A stretch of 64,000 bases of DNA from Streptomyces sp. NBC_00091. GTDB taxonomy: Bacteria > Actinomycetota > Actinomycetes > Streptomycetales > Streptomycetaceae. Position numbers and translations under genes: made by a program. The notes under the pieces were generated by a model. That model was given only the letters and a program-made list of their open reading frames with translations. It had not been told where the DNA came from and did not search any database. Below are positions 44,294 to 53,609 of this stretch, piece by piece. Within the stretch, counting starts at the first letter, position 1, and each line of letters starts with the position of its first letter. Location of the stretch: the NCBI RefSeq assembly GCF_026343185.1, contig NZ_JAPEMA010000001.1, positions 1,178,001 to 1,242,000 on the forward strand, read 5' to 3'.

Positions 44294-45088
44294 TCAGAGC
44301 CAGGCCGGGCCGGTGCGGGCCAGGGCGAAGAGGGCTTCGACGTCCGGGGGCTTGAGGGTGGCCGGGACGGCCCGGAGGGTGGTGGTGAGGGTCGGGGGCT
44401 GGAGGACCAGGACGTCGCGCAGCGTCGGAGCCACGTCGACCCGCGAGGCGTCGGCCAGGGCCAGGGCGGGGGTGACCGGGGCGGCCAGGACCCGGGCGGC
44501 GCGGGCGGCCGCGCGGCGGATCCAGCGGGGGTCGGGGCGGGGCTCGGCGCGGCCCACCGTGAGCAGCAGCTCGCCGACTTGGGCCCGCTGACGGCGGCCC
44601 GGGACCGTACGGACCGCGAGGACGCCCGGCGGGCCGATGAGCAGGTGGTCCAGCAGCCCGAGACCCGGCAGGGGCACGTCGTGCAGCACCCGCCAGTCCG
44701 CCGCCTCCAGCACCTCGAGTTCCGCGCCCGTCCGCTCGCGCGCCTGGAGTTCCTGCCGCATCCGGTGCCGGGCCCGGCTGCCCGGTGAGCCGTACGCCAG
44801 CTCGCCCAGCAGGGTCTCGCCGGGCCGGTTCGGGGCCAGGTCCCGGTCGGGCGGCAGGCTCAGCCGGCGCAGCTCGACGGCGGTGGGCACCGGGGGCGGG
44901 CCGATGGTCCAGGCGCCGGTCAAGTACGGGCGCAGGGCCGCCAGTACCGCCTCGCGCTCGTCGTCCGCCAGGACGCTGATCCGGTTGGCCTGCCGGTCGT
45001 ACCAGGCCACCGCCCGGCCGTCGGGCCGGTTGACGTAGAGCCGGCCGCGGCCGGGCCGGCCGCTCGGAAGCACCTTGAGTCCGCGCAT
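44294..45088 (-). CDS. NERD-domain (nuclease-related) protein
   Basis: A 264-residue protein. Residues about 95-225 contain PGETLLGELAYGSPGSRARHR and WRVLHDVPLPGLGLLDHLLIGPPGVLAVRTVPGRRQ, the NERD pattern; its core (LDHLLIGPPGVLAV) corresponds to the PD-(D/E)XK-like strands. Catalytic residues are only partly recognisable. The start ATG 45088 follows GGTGAGG. It may process DNA, but the family is poorly studied. It is convergent to ku with 55 bases between. Confidence 0.72.
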   Translation of the reverse strand: MRGLKVLPSGRPGRGRLYVNRPDGRAVAWYDRQANRISVLADDEREAVLAALRPYLTGAWTIGPPPVPTAVELRRLSLPPDRDLAPNRPGETLLGELAYGSPGSRARHRMRQELQARERTGAELEVLEAADWRVLHDVPLPGLGLLDHLLIGPPGVLAVRTVPGRRQRAQVGELLLTVGRAEPRPDPRWIRRAAARAARVLAAPVTPALALADASRVDVAPTLRDVLVLQPPTLTTTLRAVPATLKPPDVEALFALARTGPAWL

Positions 45089-45149
45089 CGGCCTCACCCC
45101 CGCCGTCCATGGGAGCAGGCGGCGCCGCCGTGGGCAATCCCTCGGTTGT

Positions 45150-45187
45150 GTAACAGGTCCGTCGGCTCCCCGCTGCCTTCCTGTTAC
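45150..45187. repeat. Inverted repeat upstream of the secreted-protein gene
   Basis: GTAACAGG (45150-45157) and CCTGTTAC (45180-45187) are perfect inverted arms 22 bases apart, 110 bases before the GTG start of the next gene and 62 after the NERD start. This layout could be an operator in a divergent promoter region. Confidence 0.4.
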
Positions 45188-45296
45188 AAGGTCATCGCTG
45201 TACCGCAACGGCCGCCGCCTAGGTTTGTGCCCTCCGGGTCCGCCGACCCCTGAGACCCCGGTACTCCAAGACCCCGATCGCCATCGAAGGACTCCC

Positions 45297-45935
<639 letters not shown>

Positions 45936-46071
45936 TCCCGGGCGTCCGGGGAGCGGCCGACGGGCGGACGGGGCGGCTGACGGGCGGCAAATGGGGTGTA
46001 CCTGCGCATAAGGTTGGCTGAATATCGACCGACGCCGACCGCGCGCCCCGCGCAGAGGAGGGCCCCAGCAC

Positions 46072-46263
46072 GTGCGAAAGCCCTCCCTCCTCCGTACGGG
46101 CGCTGCCGCCCTGCTGCTGCCGCTGGCGGCCGCCTGCGGGAACACCGGCGGGCTCGCCGCCGCCGGGCCGACCCCGACGGCGAGCGGACCCGTACACCTG
46201 TGGCCCGGGCGCAAGGGGGCCGAGGTACCGCCCGCCGATCTGGGGGATACCTCTTTGGGGTGA
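46072..46263 (+). pseudogene. Lipoprotein gene truncated by a TnpB-type element
   Basis: Only 63 residues remain: a signal peptide with lipobox LAAAC (Cys about 22), then a Gly/Thr linker and a segment PVHLWPGRKGAEVPPADLGD. The reading frame then enters foreign sequence and stops at TGA 46261-46263. The rest of the expected C-terminal domain is not found beyond the element, so the 3' part appears lost. GTG start with GGAGG upstream. Confidence 0.7.
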
Positions 46264-48060
46264 ACGGGTACGGCGTTTGCGGGGCTTGTGTTCTTGCTGG
46301 ACTGTTCCCTGTGGGGGTGGCTTTGTCCGCTGTCGCGCGTGGAGGGGAGGCGGCTGGTGGCACGGGGGAAGCGGCGGGAACTGCGCAAGCTGGCCGTTCC
46401 GTTCACGGTCGCGGCCCCGGCCGGTGCGCGTATCCGTGACCGGCTGCGTCTGGGTTCGGCGGATGCGAAGGTTCTGACGCTCCTGGGTGAGCACCTCGGC
46501 CATCACGCCCGTGTCGATCTGGCGGAGCGCGTCCGTTTGGGCAGGGTGGCGGTCAAGGAAAATCGGCGGGCGGAGCGTAAGCGGGCGCTGACGAAGGTGT
46601 CTTCTTCACGATGGGCGGGTGCGATCACCCGGGCCAGTGAGGACCAGTTCCAGCTCAGCCTGCGATGCCTGTTCGATGAACGGGCCTGCCTGCGCCGGGC
46701 CATTACGAAGATCCGTAAGCGTGTGGCGGTGCCGTGCGGGCAACGCGTGAACGGTGTCCGCGGATATCGGGACCGGGCTGAGCGGGCGCAGAAGCAGCAC
46801 CGGCTGGAAGTGCTCACCGCACGCCTGGCCGGGGTGGAGGCGCGCATCGAGGCCGGGCATCCGGCGATCGTTGTCGGCAGCCGCCGCCTGGTCAAGACCC
46901 GGCACAACCTGGCCGCCGCCCAGCTCACCGAGGCCGAGTGGCGGGAGCGGTGGGATGCGGCCCGCTTGTTCCTGACCGCCGACGGTGAGTCGGGGGCGCC
47001 GTACGGGAACTACACGATCAGTGTGGATCCGGCCGATGGCACGGTCACGATCGTCCTGCCCGAACCGCTCAGACATCTCGCGAACGCGCCGCGTGGCCGT
47101 TACCGGCTCGCCTGTACCGTCACCTTCCACAACCGCCGGGACGAATGGCTGGACCGGGTCACCGCCAACCGGGCGGTGCGCTACGACATCGTGTGCGACC
47201 CCGTGCGGGGCCGCTGGTACCTCGACGCCTCCTGGGCCACCAAAAAGACCGTGCTGCCCACTCCCGCCGAGCTGGTTGTCACCGGCGTCCGGCTGCTGGC
47301 CGTGGACCTCAACGCCGGCCACCTCGCCACCTGCGTCGTAGACACGCACGGCAACCCGGTCGGTGAACCAGTCACCGTGCCCACCCACCTGACCGGACCC
47401 GCATCCCAGCGCGACGGCCGCCTGCGGGCCGCAATCACCGAACTCATCAACCTCGCCAAGGCGAACGACTGCACCGGTCTAGCGATCGAAAACCTCGGCT
47501 TTGACGAGGCCCGTGCCACCGGCCGCGAGACCATGGGGCGAGGCAAACGCGGCAAGGCATTCCGGCGTACCGTCGCTGGACTGCCGACCGCGCGCTTCCG
47601 GGAACGCCTGCGCGGCATGGCCCACCACGCGGGGCTCGTCGTGATCGCGGTCGACCCGGCCTACACCTCCCGCTGGGGCAGCCAGCACTGGAAGCAGCCG
47701 CTCCAGCAGCAATCGAAGACCACGCTCGTCACCGGCCACCATGCGGCCTCGGTGGCGATCGGCAGGCGCGCCCTCGGCTATGGGTTACGGCGTCGGTCAG
47801 GTGTGACCGCACACGACCAGAGGATCCTTGTGCGGAGAGCTACCGGCCAGACCGTCCCCCACCCCAGGGCACGCGGGACCACAAGCCCGCCAAGGACCAC
47901 AGGCACACCCCACCAGGGTGACAAGACCTGCCGGGACCGAAGCGACCAGCTCGTGCTGTTCCCCGTCTCCAAGACCGTACGGGAGACACCCGGCGCCAGA
48001 CGCTCACTGCCTGGCCCGGTTCATGGCGACTCGGCCGACATCGGCCGACTCGCATAGCAA
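46247..48060 (+). mobile_element. IS200/IS605-family element of the IS1341 type (TnpB only)
   Basis: Contains one tnpB-type gene and no tnpA transposase. The left edge is placed where the lipoprotein reading frame is lost; the right edge near the tnpB stop is a guess, because ends of this family have no terminal inverted repeats. The 3' end of tnpB normally carries the guide (omega) RNA, so this gene's last 250 bases plus flank are candidates for it. Without tnpA it could only move with help. Confidence 0.6.
46357..48057 (+). CDS. tnpB: TnpB-related protein (IS605 OrfB), divergent active site
   Basis: The 566-residue protein has RuvC-type motifs AVDLNAGH (D317) and AIENLGF (E378). In place of the third acidic site it reads GHHAAS (H461, H462). 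The four-Cys zinc ribbon of canonical TnpB is replaced by SRWGSQHW (438-445). The usual N-terminal helical part is present. Canonical TnpB is an RNA-guided nuclease; this branch may have altered or lost cleavage. GTG 46357 is chosen because GGAGGGGAGG precedes it. The last 90 residues are Arg/Pro-rich and may partly reflect guide-RNA sequence. Confidence 0.75.
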   Translation: MARGKRRELRKLAVPFTVAAPAGARIRDRLRLGSADAKVLTLLGEHLGHHARVDLAERVRLGRVAVKENRRAERKRALTKVSSSRWAGAITRASEDQFQLSLRCLFDERACLRRAITKIRKRVAVPCGQRVNGVRGYRDRAERAQKQHRLEVLTARLAGVEARIEAGHPAIVVGSRRLVKTRHNLAAAQLTEAEWRERWDAARLFLTADGESGAPYGNYTISVDPADGTVTIVLPEPLRHLANAPRGRYRLACTVTFHNRRDEWLDRVTANRAVRYDIVCDPVRGRWYLDASWATKKTVLPTPAELVVTGVRLLAVDLNAGHLATCVVDTHGNPVGEPVTVPTHLTGPASQRDGRLRAAITELINLAKANDCTGLAIENLGFDEARATGRETMGRGKRGKAFRRTVAGLPTARFRERLRGMAHHAGLVVIAVDPAYTSRWGSQHWKQPLQQQSKTTLVTGHHAASVAIGRRALGYGLRRRSGVTAHDQRILVRRATGQTVPHPRARGTTSPPRTTGTPHQGDKTCRDRSDQLVLFPVSKTVRETPGARRSLPGPVHGDSADIGRLA

Positions 48061-48186
48061 CGGTGGACACGGACCTGCACCAGTCCCGGCCAACACCCCA
48101 CCCCGCCCCCGCCCCCTCACGTACGCGGCCAAACTCCGCCCCGCCGTACCCCCCAACCTCGCCGGCGTTTGAGGCGCTGGGGGTCT

Positions 48187-48224
48187 GGGGGCGGAGCCCC
48201 CGGGGGTCCGGGGCGCAGCCCCGG
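48187..48224. repeat. Two adjacent hairpins in a Streptomyces-type intergenic repeat
   Basis: GGGGGC-gga-GCCCCC (48187-48201) and CCGGGGC-gca-GCCCCGG (48208-48224) lie side by side in a GC-rich stretch that begins after the TnpB gene. This pattern resembles a frequent Streptomyces intergenic repeat. The rest of the gap from 48058 to 48397 holds no gene I can support. Confidence 0.6.
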
Positions 48225-48397
48225 GGAACGGGCGAAGGGCGGGTAGGGGACCAGCGCCGCGCAGCGGCCCACCACCCGCAGGCGACCACCGGACCCCAGC
48301 CGGGCCCGTGGCCCCGCCCCAGGCCCGGCGGACGGAGTCCGGCGCAGCGGCGCGAAGCCGGGGAGGCGCCCCGGCGCCGAGCCGCGCGAGCGGCGCG

Positions 48398-48667
48398 TCA
48401 AGAAGGCTGCGGCTTCGTCCAGGGCCAGCGGGCGCGGGGCCTTACTCCCGTCGGGGAGAAGGTGTACTTCCACCCCTTCTGGAGCCCGAGCCGCTTCGTG
48501 TACCCCGACGGCACGCGCTCGTACAGCAGCACCGTCGGGGGGCCGCCGTCCGCCGCCGGGACCGGGATCTCGTACCACTTCGGGGGGTGCCCCGTCGGGC
48601 CGAGGAGGATCGGGAGGACCCGGCCGTCCATCGGCCCGCCCTCGAAGGGGGTCGGTTCGCTTCTCAC
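48398..48667 (-). CDS. Conserved small hypothetical protein
   Basis: An 89-residue protein with the segments PFEGGPMDGRVLPILLGPTGHPPKWYEIPV, PTVLLYERVPSGYTKRLGLQKGWKYTFSP and ARWPWTKPQ, resembling a small actinobacterial protein seen elsewhere. I know no function. The GTG start is directly after GGAGGG, which is tight, so a later start at the internal ATG (PMDGR) is possible. It is followed downstream by the hairpin-rich gap. Confidence 0.65.
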   Translation of the reverse strand: MRSEPTPFEGGPMDGRVLPILLGPTGHPPKWYEIPVPAADGGPPTVLLYERVPSGYTKRLGLQKGWKYTFSPTGVRPRARWPWTKPQPS

Positions 48668-48677
48668 CCCTCCAGTG

Positions 48678-49391
48678 TCACAGGAGGTGCGCCGCCTCGG
48701 AGACCACCGGCATCACGCGCCGGGCGAGTACGCCGGCCGGGCCGTCGGCGGATTCCAGGGCGAGGGCGGCGCGGGCGGCGGACGCCGTTTCGGGGTCCGT
48801 GGCGGCGGTGGCGGTGAGGAGGGCGATGAACTGGTCCACCAGCCAGTCGCGCAGGGAGGCGACCTCCGGCTGTTTGCCCTCGTCGATCCAGATCAGCGAG
48901 GCCGCCTCGACCGCCGTGATCCAGGTGCGGACCATCATGCGCAGCCGCGGGCCGGGGGCGGGGACGTCCAGGTGGCGCAGGATCTGCTCGGCGGCCGCGC
49001 GGCGGATGCCGTCCACCGTGGCCGTGGTGCGGGAGGTCTCCACGACGCTGCCGCCCTGGAGGAGGGCGGCGAAGCCGGCGTCGTGTTCGTCGACGAAGGC
49101 CAGGTACCGGTCCAGGACCCGGGTCAGCCGCTGGGTCAGCGGGCCGGCCTGGGGTTCGGCGAAGCAGAGTTCGAGGACGTCCGCCGCCGAGCGCAGGGCG
49201 GCTTCGTACAGCTGCTGTTTGCCGCCCGGGAAGTAGCGGTAGACCAGCGGGCGCGAGACGCCCGCGGCCTCCGCGACGTCGTCGAGCGAGATCTCCTCCG
49301 GTGCCCGGTGCGCGAACAGCGACAGTGCGGCGTCGAGGAGTTGGGCTCGCCGCTCCTCGACACTCAGCCTGCGGTACGCCCGTACGGTCAT
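48678..49391 (-). CDS. TetR-family transcriptional regulator
   Basis: A 237-residue protein. The N-terminal HTH (about 12-60) reads ERRAQLLDAALSLFAHRAPEEISLDDVAEAAGVSRPLVYRYFPGGKQQLYEAAL in pieces, a clear TetR domain. The C-terminal ligand-binding helices lack a recognisable ligand type. It lies 22 bases after the diiron protein gene on the same strand, so both are probably one operon, and it may control the divergent diiron promoter region at 50344-50511. Confidence 0.92.
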   Translation of the reverse strand: MTVRAYRRLSVEERRAQLLDAALSLFAHRAPEEISLDDVAEAAGVSRPLVYRYFPGGKQQLYEAALRSAADVLELCFAEPQAGPLTQRLTRVLDRYLAFVDEHDAGFAALLQGGSVVETSRTTATVDGIRRAAAEQILRHLDVPAPGPRLRMMVRTWITAVEAASLIWIDEGKQPEVASLRDWLVDQFIALLTATAATDPETASAARAALALESADGPAGVLARRVMPVVSEAAHLL

Positions 49392-49413
49392 GCCCGCAGA
49401 GTAGACGACCGGT

Positions 49414-50343
49414 CTACGCGAGGAGCCCCGAGCTGCGCCACATCCTGCGGCCGACCCCGCGCAGGACGCCGATGTCGTCGAGGAAGTCGGTGAGCCGCTT
49501 GGCGCCGGCCTGCATGACCTCGCGGCGGTGGCCGCTCGCCCTGACCTGGGCGACGGCTTCGCGCCGGTCGAGGCCGAGGTTCTCGTAGACGGCGGGGTTG
49601 ACGAAGGCCACGGAGAAGACGCGGGCGGCCTCGCCGCAGCTGATCCGGGTGAGTTCCTGCTCCCAGCGCGGGGCGGTCACCATCTGGCGGCGCAGTTCCT
49701 CGCGGGCGTAGCGGACGTGCCGGGCTTCCTCGATGACGTGGATCCGGGTCACCCCGCGGACGAGGGGCTGGACGCGCTCGTCCGGGAAGGTGAGGCGCTG
49801 CATCCAGTCGAGGATCTCCTCGCCGAGGAGGGTGCAGGCGAAGGAACCGGGGGTGGTGGAGACCGTTTTGAGGATGCGGGCGAGGTTGTGGTTGACCCGG
49901 GAGACGGGGTAGGCGGGGGAGCCGGCCTGCTGGATCATGCGGGCGAACATCATCGAGTGCCGGCACTCGTCGGCGATCTCGGTGAGGGCGTAGCGGACGT
50001 GGTTGCTGGTCAGCGGCTTGTCGTAGATGTGCCGGACGAGGAGCTGCATGAGGATGATCTCGAACCAGATGCCCAGGGAGGCGAGTGACGCCGCCTCGTG
50101 GCGGGAGAGGTCGATGCGCTGCTCCTCCCCCATCTTCTTCCACAGCGGGGTGTCGTAGAGGGAGAGCAGTTCGGGCGGCCAGTAGTACTTGCCCTCGATG
50201 GGCGGGGCTTCCCAGTCGAGTTCCCGGTCGGGGTCGAAGGAGTGCCTGGCGGAGGATTCGAGGAGTCGTTCGGCGATCTGCTCGCGGTCCTTGAGGAGGC
50301 CGAGGGCGTCCCTCAGCGCGGCTCGTTCCGTCACTGTCGTCAT
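49414..50343 (-). CDS. AurF-like diiron oxygenase
   Basis: A 309-residue ferritin-like protein. The iron ligands appear in ALTEIADECRHSMMFARM (E, EXXRH) and VIEEARHVRYAREEL (EEARH). FDPDRELDWEAPPIEGKYYWP at the N-terminus is typical of the p-aminobenzoate N-oxygenase AurF-like group. The substrate is not known. ATG 50343 is preceded by GAGGTG; an upstream GTG adds four residues but has no ribosome site. It is divergent from a second diiron gene, which suggests linked roles. Confidence 0.85.
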   Translation of the reverse strand: MTTVTERAALRDALGLLKDREQIAERLLESSARHSFDPDRELDWEAPPIEGKYYWPPELLSLYDTPLWKKMGEEQRIDLSRHEAASLASLGIWFEIILMQLLVRHIYDKPLTSNHVRYALTEIADECRHSMMFARMIQQAGSPAYPVSRVNHNLARILKTVSTTPGSFACTLLGEEILDWMQRLTFPDERVQPLVRGVTRIHVIEEARHVRYAREELRRQMVTAPRWEQELTRISCGEAARVFSVAFVNPAVYENLGLDRREAVAQVRASGHRREVMQAGAKRLTDFLDDIGVLRGVGRRMWRSSGLLA

Positions 50344-50511
50344 GGCTTCGGGCACCTCGCGGTCGGGTTACCTGCGGTCACCCCTTATGAGACTGCCTGT
50401 CAGCAAGGCCGTCAATCCCTCGCGCACGAGTTGTTGACCCCGCGTCTACCAACGTGTGACGCTGCCAACTGTCCACTCCCGCAAGGCAGTACGCGAGACG
50501 AGGAGGCGTCA

Positions 50512-51618
50512 GTGTCGACGCACGAGCTCTACACCAAGGCCCCGGACGAGGGCGTGTGGCCGGTCCCCGCCTCCGGTGCGGCCCGCTTCAGCTGGGAGTA
50601 CGACGGGGGGCGCGAGCGCCTCCTCGCCCTCTACCAGAAGGGCAAGGACAAGCAGTGGGACGGCGCCAAGCGCATCGACTGGGACATCGAGGTGGACCCG
50701 TACAACCCGCTCGGCACCCCCGAGGAGATGCTGACGCTCTACGGCACCCGGCACTGGGCGAAGATGACCGAGCGGGACAAGGGCGAACTGCGCCGGCACT
50801 ACAGCGCCTGGAACTTCAGCCAGTTCCTGCACGGCGAGCAGGGCGCGATGGTGTGCGCGGCGCGCATCGTGGAGTCGGTGCCGGACCTGGACGCGAAGTT
50901 CTACTCCGCCACCCAGACCATGGACGAGGCCCGCCACGCGGAGATCTTCGGGCGGTTCCTGCACGAGAAGGTCGGGATGCTCTACCCGATCAACGACAGC
51001 CTCCAGGGACTGCTGGGCGACACCCTGCGCGACTCCCGCTGGGACATGCCGTACCTCGGCATGCAGGTGCTCATCGAGGGGCTGGCGCTGGCCGCCTTCG
51101 GGATGATCCGCGACACCACCGACAAGCCACTGCCCAAGCAGATCCTCGCGTACGTGATGCAGGACGAGGCCCGCCACGTGGCCTTCGGACGGATGGCCCT
51201 GCGCGACTACTACAAGCAGCTCACGGACGCCGAACTGCGCGAGCGCGAGGAGTTCGTGATCGAGGGCTGCTACCTGATGCGGGACCGGCTGCGCGGGGTG
51301 GAGGTACTGGAGAACTTCGGCATCCCGAGGCGGGAGGCGGAGGAGTACACCGAGCAGTCGGAGTTCCTGCACCTGTTCCGCAAGCTGCTCTTCAGCCGGA
51401 TCGTGCCGTGCGTCAAGGACATCGGACTGTGGGGCGACCGGCTCCAGAAGGCGTACCTGGAGATGGGGGTCTTCGAGATGGGCGACGCCAACCTGGACCT
51501 GCTGATGACCCAGGACGAGGAGATCGCCGAATCCCTCGACCGCGAGCGCTTCGCGGCCGAGGAACGGGACCGGGTGGCGGAGGTCGAGGCCGCCATCCAG
51601 GAGGGTGCGGAGGCCTAG
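50512..51618 (+). CDS. Ferritin-like diiron oxygenase, second of a divergent pair
   Basis: A 368-residue protein. The ligand motifs are MDEARHAEIFGRFL (about 142) and MQDEARHVAFGRMAL (about 225), with HGEQGAM upstream supplying the other Glu. The central part is helical. GTG 50512 follows AGGAGG. Divergent from the AurF-like gene with 168 bases between. The convergent next gene overlaps by four bases at the stop codons. Substrate unknown. Confidence 0.85.
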   Translation: MSTHELYTKAPDEGVWPVPASGAARFSWEYDGGRERLLALYQKGKDKQWDGAKRIDWDIEVDPYNPLGTPEEMLTLYGTRHWAKMTERDKGELRRHYSAWNFSQFLHGEQGAMVCAARIVESVPDLDAKFYSATQTMDEARHAEIFGRFLHEKVGMLYPINDSLQGLLGDTLRDSRWDMPYLGMQVLIEGLALAAFGMIRDTTDKPLPKQILAYVMQDEARHVAFGRMALRDYYKQLTDAELREREEFVIEGCYLMRDRLRGVEVLENFGIPRREAEEYTEQSEFLHLFRKLLFSRIVPCVKDIGLWGDRLQKAYLEMGVFEMGDANLDLLMTQDEEIAESLDRERFAAEERDRVAEVEAAIQEGAEA

Positions 51619-52085
51619 GAGGCGTCCCCGGGCGGGAAGGGGGTGCGCAGGGTGAAGGCGTACGGGGTCGGGCCGTGTTCCCGCAGGTGCAGGAGGCGAG
51701 CCTCGGCGTCCGCGACCGTGGGGCGCTCCCCCGCAGGCACCCACCACAGGGTCGAGATGGCTTCCGCGACCTGCTCGAAGAACTCCCGCCTGCGGGCCAT
51801 CAGTTCCCGGTGCCGCCCCTTGTACATGAAGGCGGTCAGGGCGTCGCTGTCCCGCCACACCGACATGTTGACGATGATCTGGTCGTCACCGAAGAAGGGC
51901 ACGTCGGTCGCGTCGTCCCCCGCCTCGCCCTGCAGCCGCCACACGAACCCGTCCGCCGCTTCGGCCACGGCGTTGACGGGGTCGAGTCCGTCCACGAAGT
52001 CCTTCAATTCCGGTGCGTCGAGGGGGTGCTTGAGGCGGGCTATGTTCACCTGGGCGAGTTCGTGAGTCACGAGTTCGTTGGTCAT
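51615..52085 (-). CDS. DUF3291 protein
   Basis: A 156-residue protein with the family pattern LAQVNIARLKHPLDAPELKDFVDGLDPVNAVAEAADGFVWRLQGE, then NMSVWRDSDALTAFMYKGRHRELMARRREFFEQ and WWVPAGERPTVADAEARLLHLREHGPTPYAFTLR, in pieces. The fold is related to dimeric alpha-beta barrels. No function known. ATG 52085 is chosen as the homology start; an upstream in-frame start adds 14 residues. Confidence 0.85.
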   Translation of the reverse strand: MTNELVTHELAQVNIARLKHPLDAPELKDFVDGLDPVNAVAEAADGFVWRLQGEAGDDATDVPFFGDDQIIVNMSVWRDSDALTAFMYKGRHRELMARRREFFEQVAEAISTLWWVPAGERPTVADAEARLLHLREHGPTPYAFTLRTPFPPGDAS

Positions 52086-52145
52086 AGACGTACGGCTACC
52101 AGCCCGCCCGCTCCCGCCGCTCACCATTTCACGGGCTGGACGACA

Positions 52146-53609
52146 TCACCGGCGCCCGGCCAGCGCCGCCTCCATCACCGCCCGCGCGATCGGGGCCGCC
52201 GCGCCGTTGCCGCTGATGTCCCCGCGCACCGCCGAGGCGTCCTCGACCACCACCGCGACCGCCACCGCCGGCTGGGGCGCGCCCTCCGCCCGGGCCCAGG
52301 CGATGAACCAGGCGTACGGGGTACCGGCGTTGCCGACTCCGTGCTGCGCGGTGCCGGTCTTGCCGCCGACCTGCGCGCCGGGGATCGCCGCGTTGCGTCC
52401 GGTGCCGTCCTCGACCACCTTGACCATCAGCTCCTGCATGCGCAGCGCCGTGGCCGGGCTCATCGCCCGGCTCAGGGTGCGCTGGTCGGTGCGCCGCACC
52501 AGGGAGCCGTCGTCCTGGGTCGTGCGGTCCACCAGGTAAGGGGTGCGCAGCTCGCCGCCGTTGGCCACGGCCGCCGCCACCATCGCCATCTGCAGCGGGG
52601 TGGCCTTGGTGTTGAACTGCCCGATCGCGGAGAGCGCCAGCTGGTCCGGGCTCATGTCGGTGTCGAAGTTCGACCGCGACACCCAGGACGGCACCCGCAG
52701 CCCCTCGTCGTTGAACCCGAACCGGCCGGCGGCCTCCGCCATCGCGCGCAGCCCGACCTGCACGCCGATCTTGGCCATCACCGTGTTGCAGGACCACTGC
52801 ACCGCGTCCGCCATCGAGGCGTCCGCGCAGCCCGTGGCCGCGTTCGGCAGCAGGGTGCTGGTGCCGGGCAGCGGGTAGGGGTCGGGGGTGCGGGTCGGGG
52901 CGTCCACGTCGGTGACCACGCCCGCGTCGAGGGCCGCGGCGGCCGTCACGATCTTGAAGGTGGAGCCGGGTGGATACGTCTCGCGCAGCGCCCGGTTGAG
53001 CATCGGCTTGGCGGGGTCCGAGTTCAGCCGCTCCCAGGCCGCCTTGACCCGCGTACCGGTGCCGGAGAGCAGGCCGGGGTCGTAGGAGGGGCTGCTGACC
53101 AGCGCCAGGATCCTGCCGGTGGCCGGCTCGACGGCGGCCACCGCGCCCCGCTTGCCGCCGAGCCCCCGGTACGCGGCCCGCTGTACGGCCGCGCGCAGGG
53201 TGGTCGCGGCGTTGCCGCCGCCGGGGCGGCCGCGCGCGAGGTCGTACCAGAGCGGGAAGGCCGAGAGTCCCGGGTCGGTGCCGGAGAGGATCCCGTCCTC
53301 GGCCCGCTCCACGAAGCTCGTCCCGTACGTCTGGGAGGAGAAGCCGGTGACGGGCGCGTAGAGCGGGCCGTCGGTGTAGGTCCGCTCGTAGCGCAGCAGC
53401 TGGCCGCTGTCGCGGGAGCCGGTGACGGGCCTGCCGTCGACCAGGATGTCGCCGCGCGGTTCGGCGTAGCGCTCGATGGCGGGGCGTTTGTTGGCCGGAT
53501 TGGCCCCGTAGGCGGCCGACTCCCACACCTGCACCCGGGCCACGTTGGCGAGCAGGGCGGCGAGCAGCAGGGCGCAGAAGTACGCGCACCAGCGGATGTA
53601 GCGGATCAC
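52146..53609 (-). CDS. Penicillin-binding protein 2-type transpeptidase
   Basis: The 487-residue class B PBP has an N-terminal membrane anchor (about 9-22: AYFCALLLAALLAN). The transpeptidase motifs are STFK (S216, K219), SCN (273-275) and KTGT (417-420), in the right order. It cross-links peptidoglycan outside the membrane. The upstream RodA/FtsW gene overlaps it (GTGA), the standard SEDS-PBP pair. It is probably a second copy beside the usual pknB-linked pair. GTG start. Confidence 0.9.
   Translation of the reverse strand: MIRYIRWCAYFCALLLAALLANVARVQVWESAAYGANPANKRPAIERYAEPRGDILVDGRPVTGSRDSGQLLRYERTYTDGPLYAPVTGFSSQTYGTSFVERAEDGILSGTDPGLSAFPLWYDLARGRPGGGNAATTLRAAVQRAAYRGLGGKRGAVAAVEPATGRILALVSSPSYDPGLLSGTGTRVKAAWERLNSDPAKPMLNRALRETYPPGSTFKIVTAAAALDAGVVTDVDAPTRTPDPYPLPGTSTLLPNAATGCADASMADAVQWSCNTVMAKIGVQVGLRAMAEAAGRFGFNDEGLRVPSWVSRSNFDTDMSPDQLALSAIGQFNTKATPLQMAMVAAAVANGGELRTPYLVDRTTQDDGSLVRRTDQRTLSRAMSPATALRMQELMVKVVEDGTGRNAAIPGAQVGGKTGTAQHGVGNAGTPYAWFIAWARAEGAPQPAVAVAVVVEDASAVRGDISGNGAAAPIARAVMEAALAGRR

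Noticed and set aside
46250..46290. Terminal inverted repeats or target-site duplication of the TnpB element
   Set aside because: None seen, and this family does not use them.
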